DNA of 64,000 nucleotides from Aegilops tauschii subsp. strangulata (GCF_002575655.3 NC_053040.3:364434267-364498266), one strand, 5' to 3'; positions 11,572 through 24,450 are shown, numbered from the stretch's first letter. Notes: generated from the letters alone by a model not told the origin. Numbers and translations are program-made.

Positions 11572-12871
11572 TGTGACACCCAAATTTTATTTGGATTTTT
11601 CAAAAGATTTTATTTGACTTGAGGGAGGTGAATTAAAAAAAATTCTTCAAGGGACCCTCCCTTTCAAATATTTTTCTCATGACCAGAGTTTTATTTGGAT
11701 TCACCCAAGACTTGCTTTTGGTCTTGGAAGTCCTTGCCTTTTTATTTGAACTAAAGACAAAAATACTTTTCACTTGAGAAAAATGCCTTTTGAAAATCTC
11801 TTTGAAAAATGCACTATGGCTTTTGGAATGATCCTTTACCACTTTCAACTTTTCTCTCTTGCCATGGCCTTAGTGCAAATCCACTCTCCTAAACCTTCCC
11901 TCACCTTTGGATCATGATTTGCATCAAATCCAGCAAGTTGAACCTCCCCATATGATTATTTTTCCATTCAAATCATATTCAAACAAATTTCTGTCTTCTA
12001 TTCTAGCCATTGGTGATTTACAAAGGAGCTACCATCTCTGCTTTGATTTTTGCCCCCAAACCAACTCCCCTTCCTAGTCCTTTGAACCCTCAACCAAGAT
12101 CCATGAAGATCCACTGGTCTTCAGTTCAAGATTTTCAAACTACACTTGCTGCAAGTTTGGACCAGATTTGTCAAATTTGGTGAAATTCATTCAAATCTTC
12201 CTCCAAAAATTCCAAGTAAAATCAGGCAGCCTCTGGGTGCATTGAGTGGTCACCTCACCAAGTCCCAGCCCCAGGAAATTTTTTCTCTTTGCCAAATCAT
12301 TCTGTCGAACACCTGCAGTGCATTGTCAATATCAAGTTCAGTTAAGTTCAGAGAACATTTCAGTGCACTGTCGTTTTCTTCAGAACCCGACGTCGATCTC
12401 GCCAGTGCCGCTGTGTCGCCGTGTGCCCTGTCCCCTCCCCCTTGTCCTCTGCACCGCACGAGCGTCTGGCACCTTGCGAACGTCGGCGACGAGCAGCAGA
12501 AGGTGCGCCGCCCCGTGACCGACGCCAGCGGCGGCTTTGCGGCCGCCAGAGAGAGGCGCGGCGCTGACGGCGGCACCCAGCGCCGCCCAAGCCACCGGAG
12601 CTCGCCGCGTGGCCTTCCACTCCCCAGAACGCGTTGCCACTCTCGTCGTGAACCGCAGGGCGCGGAGCGCGCTCTCTGCCGCCGTCGTGCCTGTGCGGCC
12701 ACCCCACCGTGGACCGGCGCCATTACGCCAAGACCAACCGAGATTTGCGGGGGAACGGCACCAGTAACCTCCACTGATGCTGCCTGACCACTCAAACCTC
12801 CTGCCAATCCACTGCATCGCCGTAATTGCTCGCCGGAGATTCTCCGTTCACGGCCACCCCGTCGATCCGCC

Positions 12872-12879
12872 TATAAATA
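12872..12879 (+). promoter_or_regulatory. TATA box in K1 3' LTR
   Basis: TATAAATA is the counterpart of 3155-3162. It could drive transcription outward into H1 DNA. Confidence 0.6.
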
Positions 12880-14595
12880 GAGGCCCCGAGCTTCAACTCG
12901 AACCCACACCATCCCTGCACTCCACCTAGAGCACGCCTAGCCACTGGAAGAGCCCCGAGGAGGTCTCCTTCCTCGACTCCGGCCGCCGCGACCCGCCACG
13001 GGATCCAGCTCGATTTGCTCCCGTGCATGCGCCTCTGCCTCCCATCTCTTGCCAGTAGCTTCACTATGCATCCCTCCTTCTGACCCACGCTTCAATTCGA
13101 AGTTTGCAACCCTCCACCGGAGTTCTCCACCATCACCCGAGCCGCCGTCCGCCGGAGAAAGTGTCGCCGTCGACGTGGTGCTCTCCGACGGTCGAGTCCA
13201 CCACCCACCGACGCGGAAGAACACACTGAAGCTCTTGGTACCCTCCGATCTTCCTGACTCGCCGTGGTTCGACGCCGGCGTCCACCGCAGTCTTCGGGCG
13301 CCGGCGAGCTTTTTAAACCTGACATGTGGGACCCCCCTGTCAGCCTCTCTTCTGTTTCCCCACGCGAAACGTTTTCTGTTGGCGCCTTCGGGCAAATACG
13401 CTTTCCCTCTTGAGCTTGCGCTTTTCCAATCGAACCGTTTCCTGGTTTCTCAGTTTAAACCCTGGAACTTTTCTGTTTCATTACAGATGGGTCCCTGGAC
13501 AGAAACCTTTATAACTTTTTAATAAAAAGGGATTTTTGAGTGATTCTTTTTCTGACAGTCTTAAAATTTTGTCTAGTTTTTTATGGGATTATTTGGAAAT
13601 TTTTTGGAGAAGTTTCTGTGCGCACGTTGGTTTTCACGTTAGTACCCGTTTTCGTATTGCCGTAGGTTCTGGAAGAGGTGACGGAGCCGCGAACTTCGCC
13701 GAGCTAGACTCCGCCTTCTCCGAACCAGGCAAGCATGTTTGAAACTTTGATATGATAGGTGTTTTGCATGTTTGCGTGAAAGTTTGTGCGTGGCATATGA
13801 GTATCCGTGAGTTCCCCGTTGCTTGCGAGGCAACTACCCGCGTGTTCCAAAGTTGCGATGATCTCTGGTGAGAGATGGCCTAATCATGTGGTGACATGAA
13901 GGGCAGCAAGGTGGTACTGTTGTAGCATACCAGCCTTGCGTCATCCGACTACTTCCGACGTTAACGTGGACGGAGCCACGTTATCATTCTTTTCCCTTCC
14001 GTGCTACCACATGTTTCTTTTGGCAGGATGCGGTTTAGTAAGTTGGTAACCTCTTTTCGTGTACATACCAAACAGAGGGGCCGGGATGATGGTACCTTGG
14101 CCCAGGATTAAAGCCAGTCATCCGGTCAGGGGGCATGGGTGTTTCCGGTTGGGACCAAGAGGGGGGGCACCCCCTTAGAGCGCGCGTATAGAAATTTGAT
14201 CCCATGCTACGCGAGGTTGTAGCCTCCCCGTCTCAAGGTTTTTCTTGGACGTTGCCGAGGGTGATCCCTGGCTTCGGAATGTTGAATGGGTGTGTACTGG
14301 TTAGATGTGTTTCTTCCAAAACACCGTAAACGGAACTAGTCCCCGTGACTACTGAAATCCGTTGGCTGTGGTTAAGTACAAACTCTGCAGAGTCAAATTC
14401 TTCCAAGTCATCGTATCCATGATCAAGTAGTGAAATCAGTATATCCATATCTATCCGCGTGGAAAACTCGTCCCCGGTGAACAAACTCAAGTGGTAAACC
14501 CAGTTTGATTATTATTACTGTGGATGGACTAATCTTATATTTGTCTCGTACTTGTAATAATTTATACTTTCGAGCTTCTGAATTATTGAGCTACA

Positions 14596-14955
14596 ATATA
14601 AGCCCTTTATGTGACGTCGCTCAGACGTCCGACTGTGGCGTGTTTTTGCTTCTTGCTTTAATATATAAGCCCTTTATGTGATGTCGCTCAGACGTCCGAC
14701 TGTGGCATGCACTGCCTTTATTTTCTGTTATAAGCCCTTTATGCGGTGTCGCCCCGACGCCCGACTGTGGCATTATTATTATTATTCTGCAGTTTCCTCT
14801 CGAGGAGTCATTCAGACACTCGTTTGGCACCAGCATTATTATTCTGCAGTTTCCTCTCGAGGAGTCATTCAGACACTCGTTTGGCACCAGTATTACTATT
14901 CTTGCAGTTTCCTCTCGAGGAGTCTTTCAGACCCTCGATTGGCACCCAGTACTTA
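14596..14955 (+). repeat. Tandem arrays in K1 3' LTR
   Basis: This is the same pair of three-unit arrays as at 4880-5240, with one ATT fewer in the linking run. Confidence 0.88.
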
Positions 14956-15531
14956 TTATCTCTATGTTTGAACGCATTGGTTAACTTGTTTATATGCTTC
15001 ATGTTTACATTTGTTATATCTTATGTCCGAACTGTCTTGCGAGTACTTTCATAGTACTCACCTGGCTTGTTGATTTGGCCAGATGTTGACGAAGGCGATC
15101 TCTTGGATGAAGAGTTTGATAGTGCGTCCGACGCCTAGAGGAGTCCCAGTCAGTCCTGTGTGATCCCGGATATTGGTCACTTGTATTTTATACGCTTCCG
15201 CCACCCGCAATAAGTCTCCTCGAGCCTCGCTTCGACGCTCGAAGAGCTGTAGTCTTCAGGAATCATATCACTCGCTTCGCGGTGATATTTCCACCACCGT
15301 TATTATCGTGAGTTAGTAGTTATGCCACCCTATCCGCCGTCTTGTTTTATCGGCGTGCTTGTAATAAATTGTTGGGCAGTCTCCGCTCAACCTTGTATTA
15401 TATTCAGTACTCCTGGTATTTTTCTTCTGTGACCAAGATATTGTCTACCAGTGGGAAGGGATTCTTCCTTACTGGTCCGTAAAAGGGATTGGTCTCTCAA
15501 TAATTATTTTATTGAAAAACCGGTCGTGACA

Positions 15532-15536
15532 TGATC
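15532..15536. other. K1 target-site duplication, right
   Basis: TGATC is identical to 1861-1865. H1 LTR sequence resumes at TACCTTTAGCTCC. Confidence 0.95.
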
Positions 15537-15628
15537 TACCTTTAGCTCCTTGTGGGTTCGACACTCCATACTTATCACTTCCACCTTTGGAAATTTCTAC
15601 GATGATTCCCTGCACTTGGGGATTATCA
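15537..15628 (+). repeat. H1 5' LTR, terminal part
   Basis: These last 92 bases of the H1 LTR end GGGGATTATCA and match 28192-28284. Confidence 0.9.
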
Positions 15629-15638
15629 AGCTCTTTTC

Positions 15639-15655
15639 TGGCACCGTTGCCGGGG
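15639..15655 (+). other. H1 primer-binding site (tRNA-Asp type)
   Basis: TGGCACCGTTGCCGGGG starts 10 bases after the LTR. It fits the 3' end of plant tRNA-Asp (CCCCGGCAACGGCGCCA) with one mismatch. Confidence 0.8.
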
Positions 15656-18038
15656 AGCAATAGCGTGGGGTTGATATTCTCGTGTGTGCTTGTTTGCTTT
15701 CTTCACTAAGTAGATTTTGTTTTTCCTTTTTATTTCTGTTTAGTTGTGGGTGAAACATACAAAAAAATTAAAAGGATGAAAATACAAAAAAATTACTTGC
15801 CTCTCATGCCTAAAAAGCTTTTCAAAAAGAGAAGTGATTGGAAAGTGATGCATTGAAGAAGTGAGGGTCGACCTTGAGCACTTGTGCTCATGCTCACGGA
15901 AACAATGTAGAATTTTTCATGGAATTTTCTCTGTAAATAATTATTCCCTTGTATATATTCATTGTATTATAAAAATAATGTGCCAAGCTTTGGTTTTAGG
16001 ATGATTAGATTGCATGTTTACTATGTGCAGAACAAAAACAGAAACTTTGGCTGTAGTGCGTGAATTTACATTTTTTACTCGAAAGTCAAATGGGTCTGAA
16101 ACTTTTTTCACATTACTTCTGTACAAATTTTTCAAATTTTCAAATTTAGTTCATAATTTTAGGAGTTACAGAAGTATACTAAATTTCCAGATTACTACAG
16201 ACTGTCCTGTTTAAGACAGGTTCTGTTTTTGATGCATTGATTGCTTGTTTTGATGGAACTATTGATTTCTATCAGTGGATTAAGCCATGGAAAAGTTATA
16301 TTACAGTAGCTACAATGCAAAAACAAAATATGAATTGGTTTGCAACAGTACTTATAGTAGTGATTTGCTTTATTATACTAACGGATCTCACAAAGTTTTT
16401 GTTAAGTTTTTGTGGATGAAGTGTTCGAAGAACGAGGGGTTACCAATGTGAGAAGAATAAAGAGAGGCAAGAGTTAAAGCTTGGGGATGACCAAGGCACC
16501 CCAAGTAAATATTTCAAAGGATACTCAAGCATGTAAGCTTGGGGATGCCCTGGTTGGCATCCCATCTTTCTTCTTCAACAAATATTGGTATACCTCGGTT
16601 TTTGTTTTGTTCACATGATTTGTGTCCTTTGTGTTTTTCTTTTTCTTTAAGAACCATGCTAGTATGAGATGTCCCTTCATCAATTTAATGAATACTTCAT
16701 GTGCTTCACTTATATATTTTAAGTACGATCTTATAGAATTACTCTTTGTGCTTCACTTAAATCTTTTGAGTATGGTTTTATAGAATGCTTCGTGTGCTTC
16801 ACTTATATATTTTGAGCTTGGATATTGGTTAGTCTATGTTAATTGTAGAATGCTCTATGAACTTCACTTATATATTTTGGAGTATGAATAATACTATCAT
16901 TTAAAGTGGGTTTGGAAGAGTGTCAACTTTAGGAATTAGTGATCCCACTATTTTGGAGGTGTTGAATCTTAGTGTGATATTTATGAAAGTGGATTTGGAA
17001 GAGTGTCAACTTTAGCTAGTAATGATTCCACTATTTCGGAAGAGGTTCCAATTGAGTATGAGAACAAAGTTGCTATCCATGATGCTACAGAAAATTATTA
17101 TGAGGGAGGAATACATGCTTGTAGGAGTTTTAATAATATCAAGTTTCCTCTCTATGTGCTTAAAGTTTTGAAGTTTTATTTGTTTTGCCTTCCTATGCTA
17201 GTTGATTCTTGTTCCCATAAATTGTGTGCTAACAAAATCCCTAGGCATAGGAAGTAGGTTATATTTAAGTGTGCTAGTCATATTCTTCAAGATGCTCTCT
17301 TTGTGCTTCAATTCCTATCTTTTATGTGAGCATCATTGAAATCATCATGCCTAGCTAAAAGGCATTAAAGAAAAGCGCTTGTTGGGAGACAACCCAATAT
17401 TTACCCTTACTGTTTTTGTGTGTTTACATGATTATGCTACTGTATTAATCATGTTTTATAGCTTTTGTTTCAATAAAGTGCCAAGTAAGACCTTTGGGAA
17501 TACTTGGGAGAAAGTCAATGTGATCTTGCTGTAAAAAACAGAAACTTTGCCCTCACGAGATTTGCTGTCATTTTTTTTACAGAAGAGTGATTTTTAGTTG
17601 ATTATTTTTGAAGAAGATTAATAGACAAATTCCTCACGTCCACCAATTTATTTCATAATTTTTGGAGTAGCAGAAGTATGGTTTATGTTCAGATCATTAC
17701 AGACTGTTCTGTTTCTGACAGATTCTGTTCTCATTGCATAGTTTGCTTGTTTTCTAGTTTCTATGACTTATATTTATCAATATAAATTGTAGAAATGATA
17801 TGGTATAGTAGGCATTGTGTGAGAACAATTATGAAACTTGTCCTTAACATTACCAAAGTGAATGGTTTACTCTTTATCAGACTAACCTATCTCACGAAGT
17901 TTTGTTAAGTTTTGTGTGATTGAAGTTTTCAAGCTTTGGGTGAGATATCGATATGAGGAGAATTAGGAGTGGAAAGACCCTAAGCTTGGGGATGCCCAAG
18001 GCACCCCAAGGTAATATTCAAGGAAGACTCAAGTGCCT

Positions 18039-18070
18039 AAGCTTGGGGATGCCCCGGAAGGCATCCCCTC
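18039..18070 (+). repeat. Hairpin with polypurine-tract copy
   Basis: GGGGATGCC and GGCATCCCC form a 9-bp stem around CCGGAA, directly after AAGCTT and followed by a T-rich run. The same hairpin is in G2 (37236-37266), and a weaker form is at 16535-16563. Confidence 0.7.
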
Positions 18071-18371
18071 TTTTGTCTTCAAAACTATCAGTATATCTTA
18101 CTCGGAGCTATATTTTTATTCGTCACATGATATGTGTTTTGCTTGGAGCGTATTTTCAATTCTACTTGTTGTTTGAATAAAATCATTGGATCTGAAATAT
18201 TGAATGAAAAAGAATCCTCCCATGGCTAGTTAATTATTTGACTACTCAGTGTTCTTCACTCATATCTTTTGGAGTAGTCTGTCAGTTACTCATGTGCTTC
18301 ACGTATATCGTATGAGCAAATGGTTGAATAAATTGAATGTCATAAATCTGAATCTATATATGTTTCATATG

Positions 18372-18376
18372 CTTAT
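18372..18376. other. L1 target-site duplication, left
   Basis: CTTAT is repeated at 25485-25489. Confidence 0.93.
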
Positions 18377-19041
18377 TGTCATGGTTTTGTCATGGCAGAT
18401 GTCCTAGGTGTAAGGACTTAGTCGTGAGGCCAGCGCATCTATGTAGTAGCTTGAGAGGGGTTGATCGGGACGAGAGACGCGAGGCGGATCATCACACAAG
18501 ACAAGGATTTAGACAGCTTCGGGCCCCGGGAAACATCATCCGGCAATAGCCCTACATGCTGTTTGAGGCTAGATCTCATTACGCTCATGAGGGAGTCGCC
18601 GTAAACCGGCTCTCCTCTAGTTGTGTCTAGCCCTAGAGATTATTGATTGTTCTCTGTCTCTCTTTGGGGAGCCCTGCCCCTCCTTATATATGTTGAAGGG
18701 GCGGGTTACATGTGGAGTACTATTAGGATTAGGACTAGTCTATCTCTAATACAAACCGGATACAAGTCCAGGTCTTAACTCCTTGTAAGGTAAATATTCC
18801 TTATGCCTTTCCTTGTAAACCGGACCACCATAGTATGAACCGGCCTTCATGAACCGCCCGTTGGGCCACCAGGTCTTGTCGCTCCTCTGACCAGCCTGCC
18901 GGATTACCAATGAATCGTAAACCGCCAGTTCCAAACGGGTCACCAGTGAACCGTCAAGTCTCAGCCGGGTCTCAAGCAAACCGCTAAGTCCGGCCGGGTT
19001 ATACTTCCGGCCGGTTTACGCCGCGGGGTATATCCCCGACA
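18377..19041 (-). repeat. L1 3' LTR
   Basis: On the plus strand it starts TGTCATGG and ends ATCCCCGACA. Its partner is 24821-25484. A minus-strand TATATAA lies near 18684-18690. Confidence 0.95.
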
Positions 19042-19054
19042 TTAGCCCCCAGTT
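19042..19054 (-). other. L1 polypurine tract
   Basis: On the minus strand AACTGGGGGCTAA lies directly before the 3' LTR. Near-copies recur many times inside L1. Confidence 0.75.
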
Positions 19055-19524
19055 TAATTTGGCTTTATCCATGTTAAGCTGATCCTGTAAAATAACTCAA
19101 GAACAAACTTGATAGGTTGTGCTCGGGGTTAAATATTTTCCTGAACCGGGACCTAATTATCCTCAAGTCCAATTGTCATTTCCTTCATCTAGAAAATCCG
19201 GGTTAACAACCCAGCTTCATACTCAGCTTCATACTCCATTTGCTGACATTGGTTTCTCACAGAGAAATATTGTGAAGAATAATCCACTTGAGTCGGCTTC
19301 CAAAGCGCCGGTTTTAAGAAATATGGGTATTGAAATACTTATCTGATATTCAGCCGGTTTGAAGATGTAAAACTTGTCGGTTTAATATTACCAAAATTGC
19401 CGGTTTATAAATATTGATGGCACCGGGTCATAATTGTTGTCGACACCGGGTCATGTAATTGATCTTCCTGATTTGCTCAAAACTGATAAACTGAAGACGT
19501 TCCTCCTTTATATGCATAATACCT

Positions 19525-19990
19525 GTAGCCCCCAAGTCTTAAGAGGAGAACATAGTGATAACTTAAGACTTGCTCCAATAAGTGTTTCAACCTTGAAGAA
19601 ATCCGGTTTGTTCATCTCAATCATATAAACTGAATACTCCATATATGTAGCCCCCAAGTGTCGGGTTGTCATGCTTGCAGCAACCTGGGACTTGTAATTG
19701 CTTATAAAAACTTCAATCAGTGTAGCCCCCAAGGGCCGAGTCATTATGCAATAATGAGCAGGGACTTTGTAAATATAATCATGTAGACTTGAGCAGTGAT
19801 GTGTAGCCCCCAAGGGCCGGCTCCTTACAATGTGATGAGTCGGGTCTTCAATAAGACTAGTAAAAATGACTTTGCATTAGCCCCCAAGTGTCATGGTCCA
19901 TGCTTGCAGCGACATGAGACTTGCATGTAATCTCAATTTGAATAATGTAGCCCCCAAGTGCCGGGTTGTAAGCCTGCAGCGACTCGGGAC
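19525..19990 (-). repeat. Diverged ~75-bp array with polypurine-tract-like motif
   Basis: Six copies of plus-strand TAGCCCCCAAG (minus-strand CTTGGGGGCTA) start at 19525, 19648, 19723, 19803, 19878 and 19948. Several are followed by a degenerate GYCGGGTTGT...GCAGCRAC...GGACTTG segment. A lone related copy (TAGCCCCCGAG) is at 21677. Confidence 0.85.
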
Positions 19991-20771
19991 TATTCCTTCC
20001 ATTGTAGGATAAATCATATCCTTTGATAAAATAATAGCCATTGCACTAAAGCGACTTTGAAAACCTCAATAATACTGGTTATTAATAACCATAAATATCC
20101 AGCCATGTTGGCTATTCAAGATAATATAATCCGGTATGAAAACCTTATTCATTCAATATCATAATGAAAATTCAGCCAAGTTTGGCTATTTGAATAATAT
20201 AACCCAATGATTTATAAGCGCATGATTCCAATGGCGCAATCCAAATATACACTGGCGACTTATAGTCCAAAGCCAGGCCGGGTTAACAAACACCGGATAA
20301 TTTCTCATCATATACTGGCGACTTATCGTCTTAAAGCCAGGCCGGTTTAATAATCACTGGATAATTTATCATCATGCTTTATTCAACATGTTTCTGCATA
20401 CAACAAATTTAAAGTGTCCTGGCGGTTTACCGCCGGACGGGTCATAATGCCCAACATATAACCCGGGTTTATAACCAAGCTAGGCTGCACTTTAGAATAA
20501 TCAAATATGAAATATATCATACCTGTGACCTTTAGGCATAGTGTTGGCTGACCAACCTTGTAATGAGGGTAATAACCTTAATCTGAAGTAAAAGTAACTC
20601 CTGTTATATGATGCCGGTTTACAATAAAACCGTTCCGGGTTGTGATAAACACCGGTTTATTCCATACTGGTGACTATGAGTCAAATCTTATCAAAAGAAA
20701 GAGAAACTTAGCAAAAGGCAAATAAAACCGTTGTAGTCGAGGCTTTTCACGGGCTGCCAGGCCCCAAATTT

Positions 20772-21080
20772 GATCAAGAGGTGTAGCTATGGTTCGGGTT
20801 CGACCAAGCCCCCAAGTGATGCTGTGGCATTACGCCAATCAAGAGGTGTAGCTATGGTTCGGGTTCGACCAAGCCCCCAAGTGATGCTGTGGCATTACGC
20901 CGATCAAGAGGTGTAGCTATGGTTCGGGTTCGACCAAGCCCCCAAGTGATGCTGCGGCATTAGGCCGATCAAGAGGTGTAGCTATGGTTCAGATACGACC
21001 AAGCCCCCAAGTGATGTTGTGGCATTGCGCCGATCAAGAGGTGTAGCTATAGTTCGGATACGACCAAGCCCCCAAGTGAT
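20772..21080 (-). repeat. 65-bp tandem repeat, about 4.75 copies
   Basis: Units start at 20772, 20837, 20902, 20967 and 21032, each exactly 65 bases apart, and the last is partial. Each holds GAGGTGTAGCTATRGTTCGG followed by AAGCCCCCAAGTGATG, so each carries another polypurine-tract-like core. Confidence 0.95.
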
Positions 21081-23600
21081 CAATAATATGATAAGCCAAT
21101 AAGGCAGGATACCCATGTTTGAACCGTGCATCATGGCAGCAGGTCCTCTTCGGCAACCTTTAACTTTTTGCAAGAGATAAATTCTTCTTGAACCGGGATT
21201 TTGAACTGGATATTGAGAGCTTCAAGCTTTGTGGGAGACATCTTTCCCTTGAACCGGATTGTAAACCGGAATCATCATTTTCAGCCGGAAATTTTCTAAC
21301 GGCCTTTAAACTCGAACTTGTGAGAAGTTAATTCCTTTTTGAACCGGACATTGTTAAAACGGATTTGAGCGCTTCAGAGCTTTGTGGGAGAATAGATTTC
21401 CCTTGAACCGGATTGTAAACCGGATATTGAGAGCTTCAGTGAGGCTGACTTCCCTTGAGCCAGATTTTAAACCGGAATCCTTTCTGATGACCCGGAACTT
21501 CTTCATTGAGCCGGGATTTTGTAACTGTCATATACTTTCTAAGCCGGAAATTTTCTGACGGCCTTTAAATTTTCATCAATATAAGAGTAGCCACCGGGAC
21601 CGGGTTATCTGTCCCTCCATCGTCCTGGGTTCTTAAATTTTCTGAAACTGGCAAGATTTGCTGAATCATGTCATCGTAGCCCCCGAGTCTCAAAGGTGAC
21701 TTGAGGAATTGGCTTGAGATTCTCCATATTTTGACCGTGATATAAACCGACATAACTTATATATCATTGGTGTTGATAGCATGATGTGAATCCACGGAAG
21801 GTTGAGGTGACTGCAGCGGGTTGTAAATGATCCCGTATGAGCCGTGTCAGCAACTCGGCCAATGGTTCCTTCCAACTGGTGATTCGAAGTTAACCAAACT
21901 GTAGTGGCGGCGACTTGTGCGCCTGCCCATTGAACCACCTAGTGCAGACGGCGGTTGATAGTATGATAATTTGCCTCCATTTTGGTGAAAGAAAACCGGG
22001 CTACCCAAGCTGTGACTTGCTCATACCCAATAAACAGCTCATGCAAGCAGGTGCGGCCCAGTGTGTTGATGTAGGCCAGGCTGCGAGAGACGGACGACAA
22101 AGACGACCGCAGCTTCAGTGGCAGCTTAGAAGAATCGGCCGCGGCATTGTAAGCCAACGCGGACGGGGAAAATCGGCACCGGTGTTGTAAACCGGCACAG
22201 ACGGGCGAGTTAATCGCATGCGTGGTCCCGGCAAGCTGATGTAAACCGGGCCACAGGGACGGCGACTTGCTCACGTTCATTCATCGTGTAATGTGACACG
22301 GACGAACGCCGGGCAGGATGTTGCCAGCGCGTGCTCCGTAACCACGTTTTATAATGAATAATTGTCCTGCATATCAAAATATACGGTCCAAAGTAATTGT
22401 TCTTTTGACAAAACAATGTGTCAAAAATAGACTTAGATAGATGTCACCTGATATGTTAGGCCGGAAATTATCCGCCATGGAGTTGATGGTCACCATGGTG
22501 AAGCTAAAATCAACCACGGATGAGTCACCCGAAGGAGCAAACGGATGAGTCAGCCGTAGCGTTGTAAGCCGGTGCGGACGAGCAAACTGTTCTCCGCGTT
22601 GTAAACCAGCGTGGACGCGTGAACCGGCCGCGAGGGCCGACGGGCGATTCGTCCGTGGTTTTGTAAGGCGGTGCGGACGGGCGAGTCGGCCGGCGCGTTG
22701 ATGTAAACCGGACCGCGATACGCGTGTCCGTGAAGCTGCGCGGCACAGCTGAACGTGCCTCCGCGGTATAATACCACCCCTTTTTCTTTTAATAGCCGTC
22801 CTGCATAAAAATATTACAGGCCAGAGTAATTGTTCTCAAACAATTTAATACATACTGAAAATAAATAGGGCGAATAGCACCTGAAACTTTTGTCGGATGA
22901 ACACAGACGCTGGTTGCAACGTATGCATGTACATGCTCTGTGGTGATGGACGCAGCGTCTGCTAGATCGCGGCCATGGATTTGACTGGCCATCACACTAC
23001 TTGTTGCAGACGATTGTCTCTTTTTTGGACTTCAGTTGGCCTTGTGTGATAGTACTTGGTCTTCCACATAATTAGGCTTGTTCTTCCAAAGCAATTTTCA
23101 CCGGCCTAGTGTCCGCCCGTGGCACATGCACCCATGACGCTTTGGCCAGATACGCCATCGTGGCACACTTTATTTTTGTTTTAATCCAGTCAATGGAACT
23201 GCAATGGGAGGTCTCCTCTTTTCCTTTAATTTACTCAGGGCTTGAGTAGACAAAATGTATCTCTTCCACGTAGGGCGTAGCAATTGTCCAGACGTGTGCT
23301 ACTGCAATTTTTCTCAGGAGTAGTAGCGGCCACGAATATGTAGAAAACAACAGCAACAACTTGCGGCTAGTAGATTGATGTATAGGGCTTAGTTGGAAAT
23401 CTTCTCTGAACTCTTTAAACACTGGGCACACCAGGTACGGCATTTGAAAACTGAAAACTGACGTGAGAAACCACTTGGGATACAGCAAGGCGTCAAACTC
23501 TCTCAAAAATCTGACCTCATCAATATTGTGAACTCCTTGGACAAATTCCAACTTGCCTTGCTGGGTAACGCCGTCGTGTTGACCGGAGCATAGACTGTTA
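21081..23600. other. L1 internal DNA without recognisable genes
   Basis: This stretch is rich in AACCGG/CCGGTT, and its open frames are short and featureless. Between about 22100 and 22760 there are loose repeats built on GTTGTAAACCGGCRCGGACG and similar words, in no strict period. Confidence 0.6.
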
Positions 23601-23626
23601 TGCGTGGATCTTTGAGAGAGCTTGAT

Positions 23627-24450
23627 TCATAGCAGAGGGGTGTTGAGTTTCCATGGGCACAACAGAGGCGAATCCTTCTTTGGACGGGGGGCGGCTCTGC
23701 AATGGTGCGAGACGGCCGGCTCAGCAACTGATGGCCACTTTATCGGGTGAGGGCCGGCTCGGGACCTGACCATGGCGGATGCGTGAGGCTGGTCGACGAC
23801 TCGAGGCCGCGGGAACAGCTTGCAGGTGCCACTGTGTTGAAGCGGCCAAAGCGGTGGAGATGGCCGACGCTCGAAACAAGCTGAGACGGCCGGCGGCTTA
23901 GAGACGGACTCCGGCAGGAGCGACGACCTGAGGTGAGGCGGCGCTGCAGCCAGGGACAAGCACAGGGCGGCGCCGGCGACTCACGGCGACGGGGCGACTC
24001 ATACAGGGCGGCCTCACGGCAGGAGCAAGGTGCTCAGGCGGTGGCGCGACGCAGGAGCAACAAGGCGGATGCGGGTTGGCGGATGAAGCGGAGGCGCGCC
24101 GGCGGCTCGCAGCAAAGTCAAGGCCGTGGGAACTGCGGCTCAGAGGCGATACCGGCTCTAACACAGCCGGCAGCGGCAACTTGGGAGCAGGCCAAGGCGG
24201 AGGCTCAACGGCAGCTGCGGGCGGCTCATTACGAGGCGCGACGACGGAGGCTCGAGGCGGGGCGGACGGGGCGTCATCCAAAAACGGCCAAGCCGGCCCG
24301 ATGCAGCGGCGGGTCGATGTACAGCCGGCTCAGAACGAAGCCACGACCGCGGAGTCTGAATCCAATCCCGTCCACGTCCTCGTCCGGGTCGCTCTTGGTT
24401 TGACTTTTTCTCTCGTGCTGATGGATCATTGGATGGATCACTTTTTGCCT
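23627..24450 (-). other. GC-rich block with short open frames in L1
   Basis: Element-strand frames 24454-24158, 24281-23898 and 23959-23627 are Pro/Ala/Arg/Ser-rich and overlap in different frames. None has a start context, domain or homologue I recognise. The block sits where gag would be in an autonomous element. It could be a decayed leader or captured host DNA. I do not call a gene. Confidence 0.35.

Larger units (their letters stand above)
1866..15531 (+). mobile_element. K1: complete chromovirus-like Ty3/gypsy retrotransposon
   Basis: K1 has LTRs of 3952 and 3960 bp with TG/CA ends, a TGATC target duplication, an initiator-Met-type primer site, an extra ORF, gag-PR-RT-RNaseH-IN and a polypurine tract. 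IN ends in a chromodomain-like segment, which with the long LTRs points to the Tekay branch of chromoviruses (inference). The LTRs differ by about 27 substitutions and five indels, so the insertion is recent. Even so, it has two nonsense codons, a frameshift in the extra ORF and a changed RT active-site residue, so this copy cannot move on its own. Confidence 0.93.
11572..15531 (+). repeat. K1 3' LTR (3960 bp)
   Basis: It is the partner of 1866-5817. The 8-bp length difference is explained by five small indels, including a 10-bp duplication (GTTAAGTTCA) near 12340. It is followed by the TSD TGATC. Confidence 0.95.
15656..18376 (+). other. H1 internal non-coding region, left part
   Basis: This is AT-rich DNA with no frame that has a recognisable domain. 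A module of ~650 bp occurs twice, near 15970-16620 and 17470-18130. Each copy ends in two AAGCTTGGGGATG motifs (16477, 16535; 17982, 18039) that match the H1 polypurine tract. A related module occurs in G2 (36670-37280). CGCTTGTTGGGAGACAACCCAA at 17376 also recurs in G2 near 36563. Confidence 0.75.

Noticed and set aside
15639..15655. tRNA-like sequences at the primer-binding sites
   Set aside because: Only the 3' acceptor complement is present. No tRNA gene surrounds it.
20772..21080. 65-bp repeats considered as a CRISPR-like array
   Set aside because: There are no unique spacers between repeats, the units are tandem, and the setting is a plant retrotransposon.
23898..24281. 127-residue Pro/Ala-rich minus frame in L1 as a captured host gene
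   Set aside because: Overlapping frames, low complexity and no recognisable domain. Recorded only as a GC-rich block.
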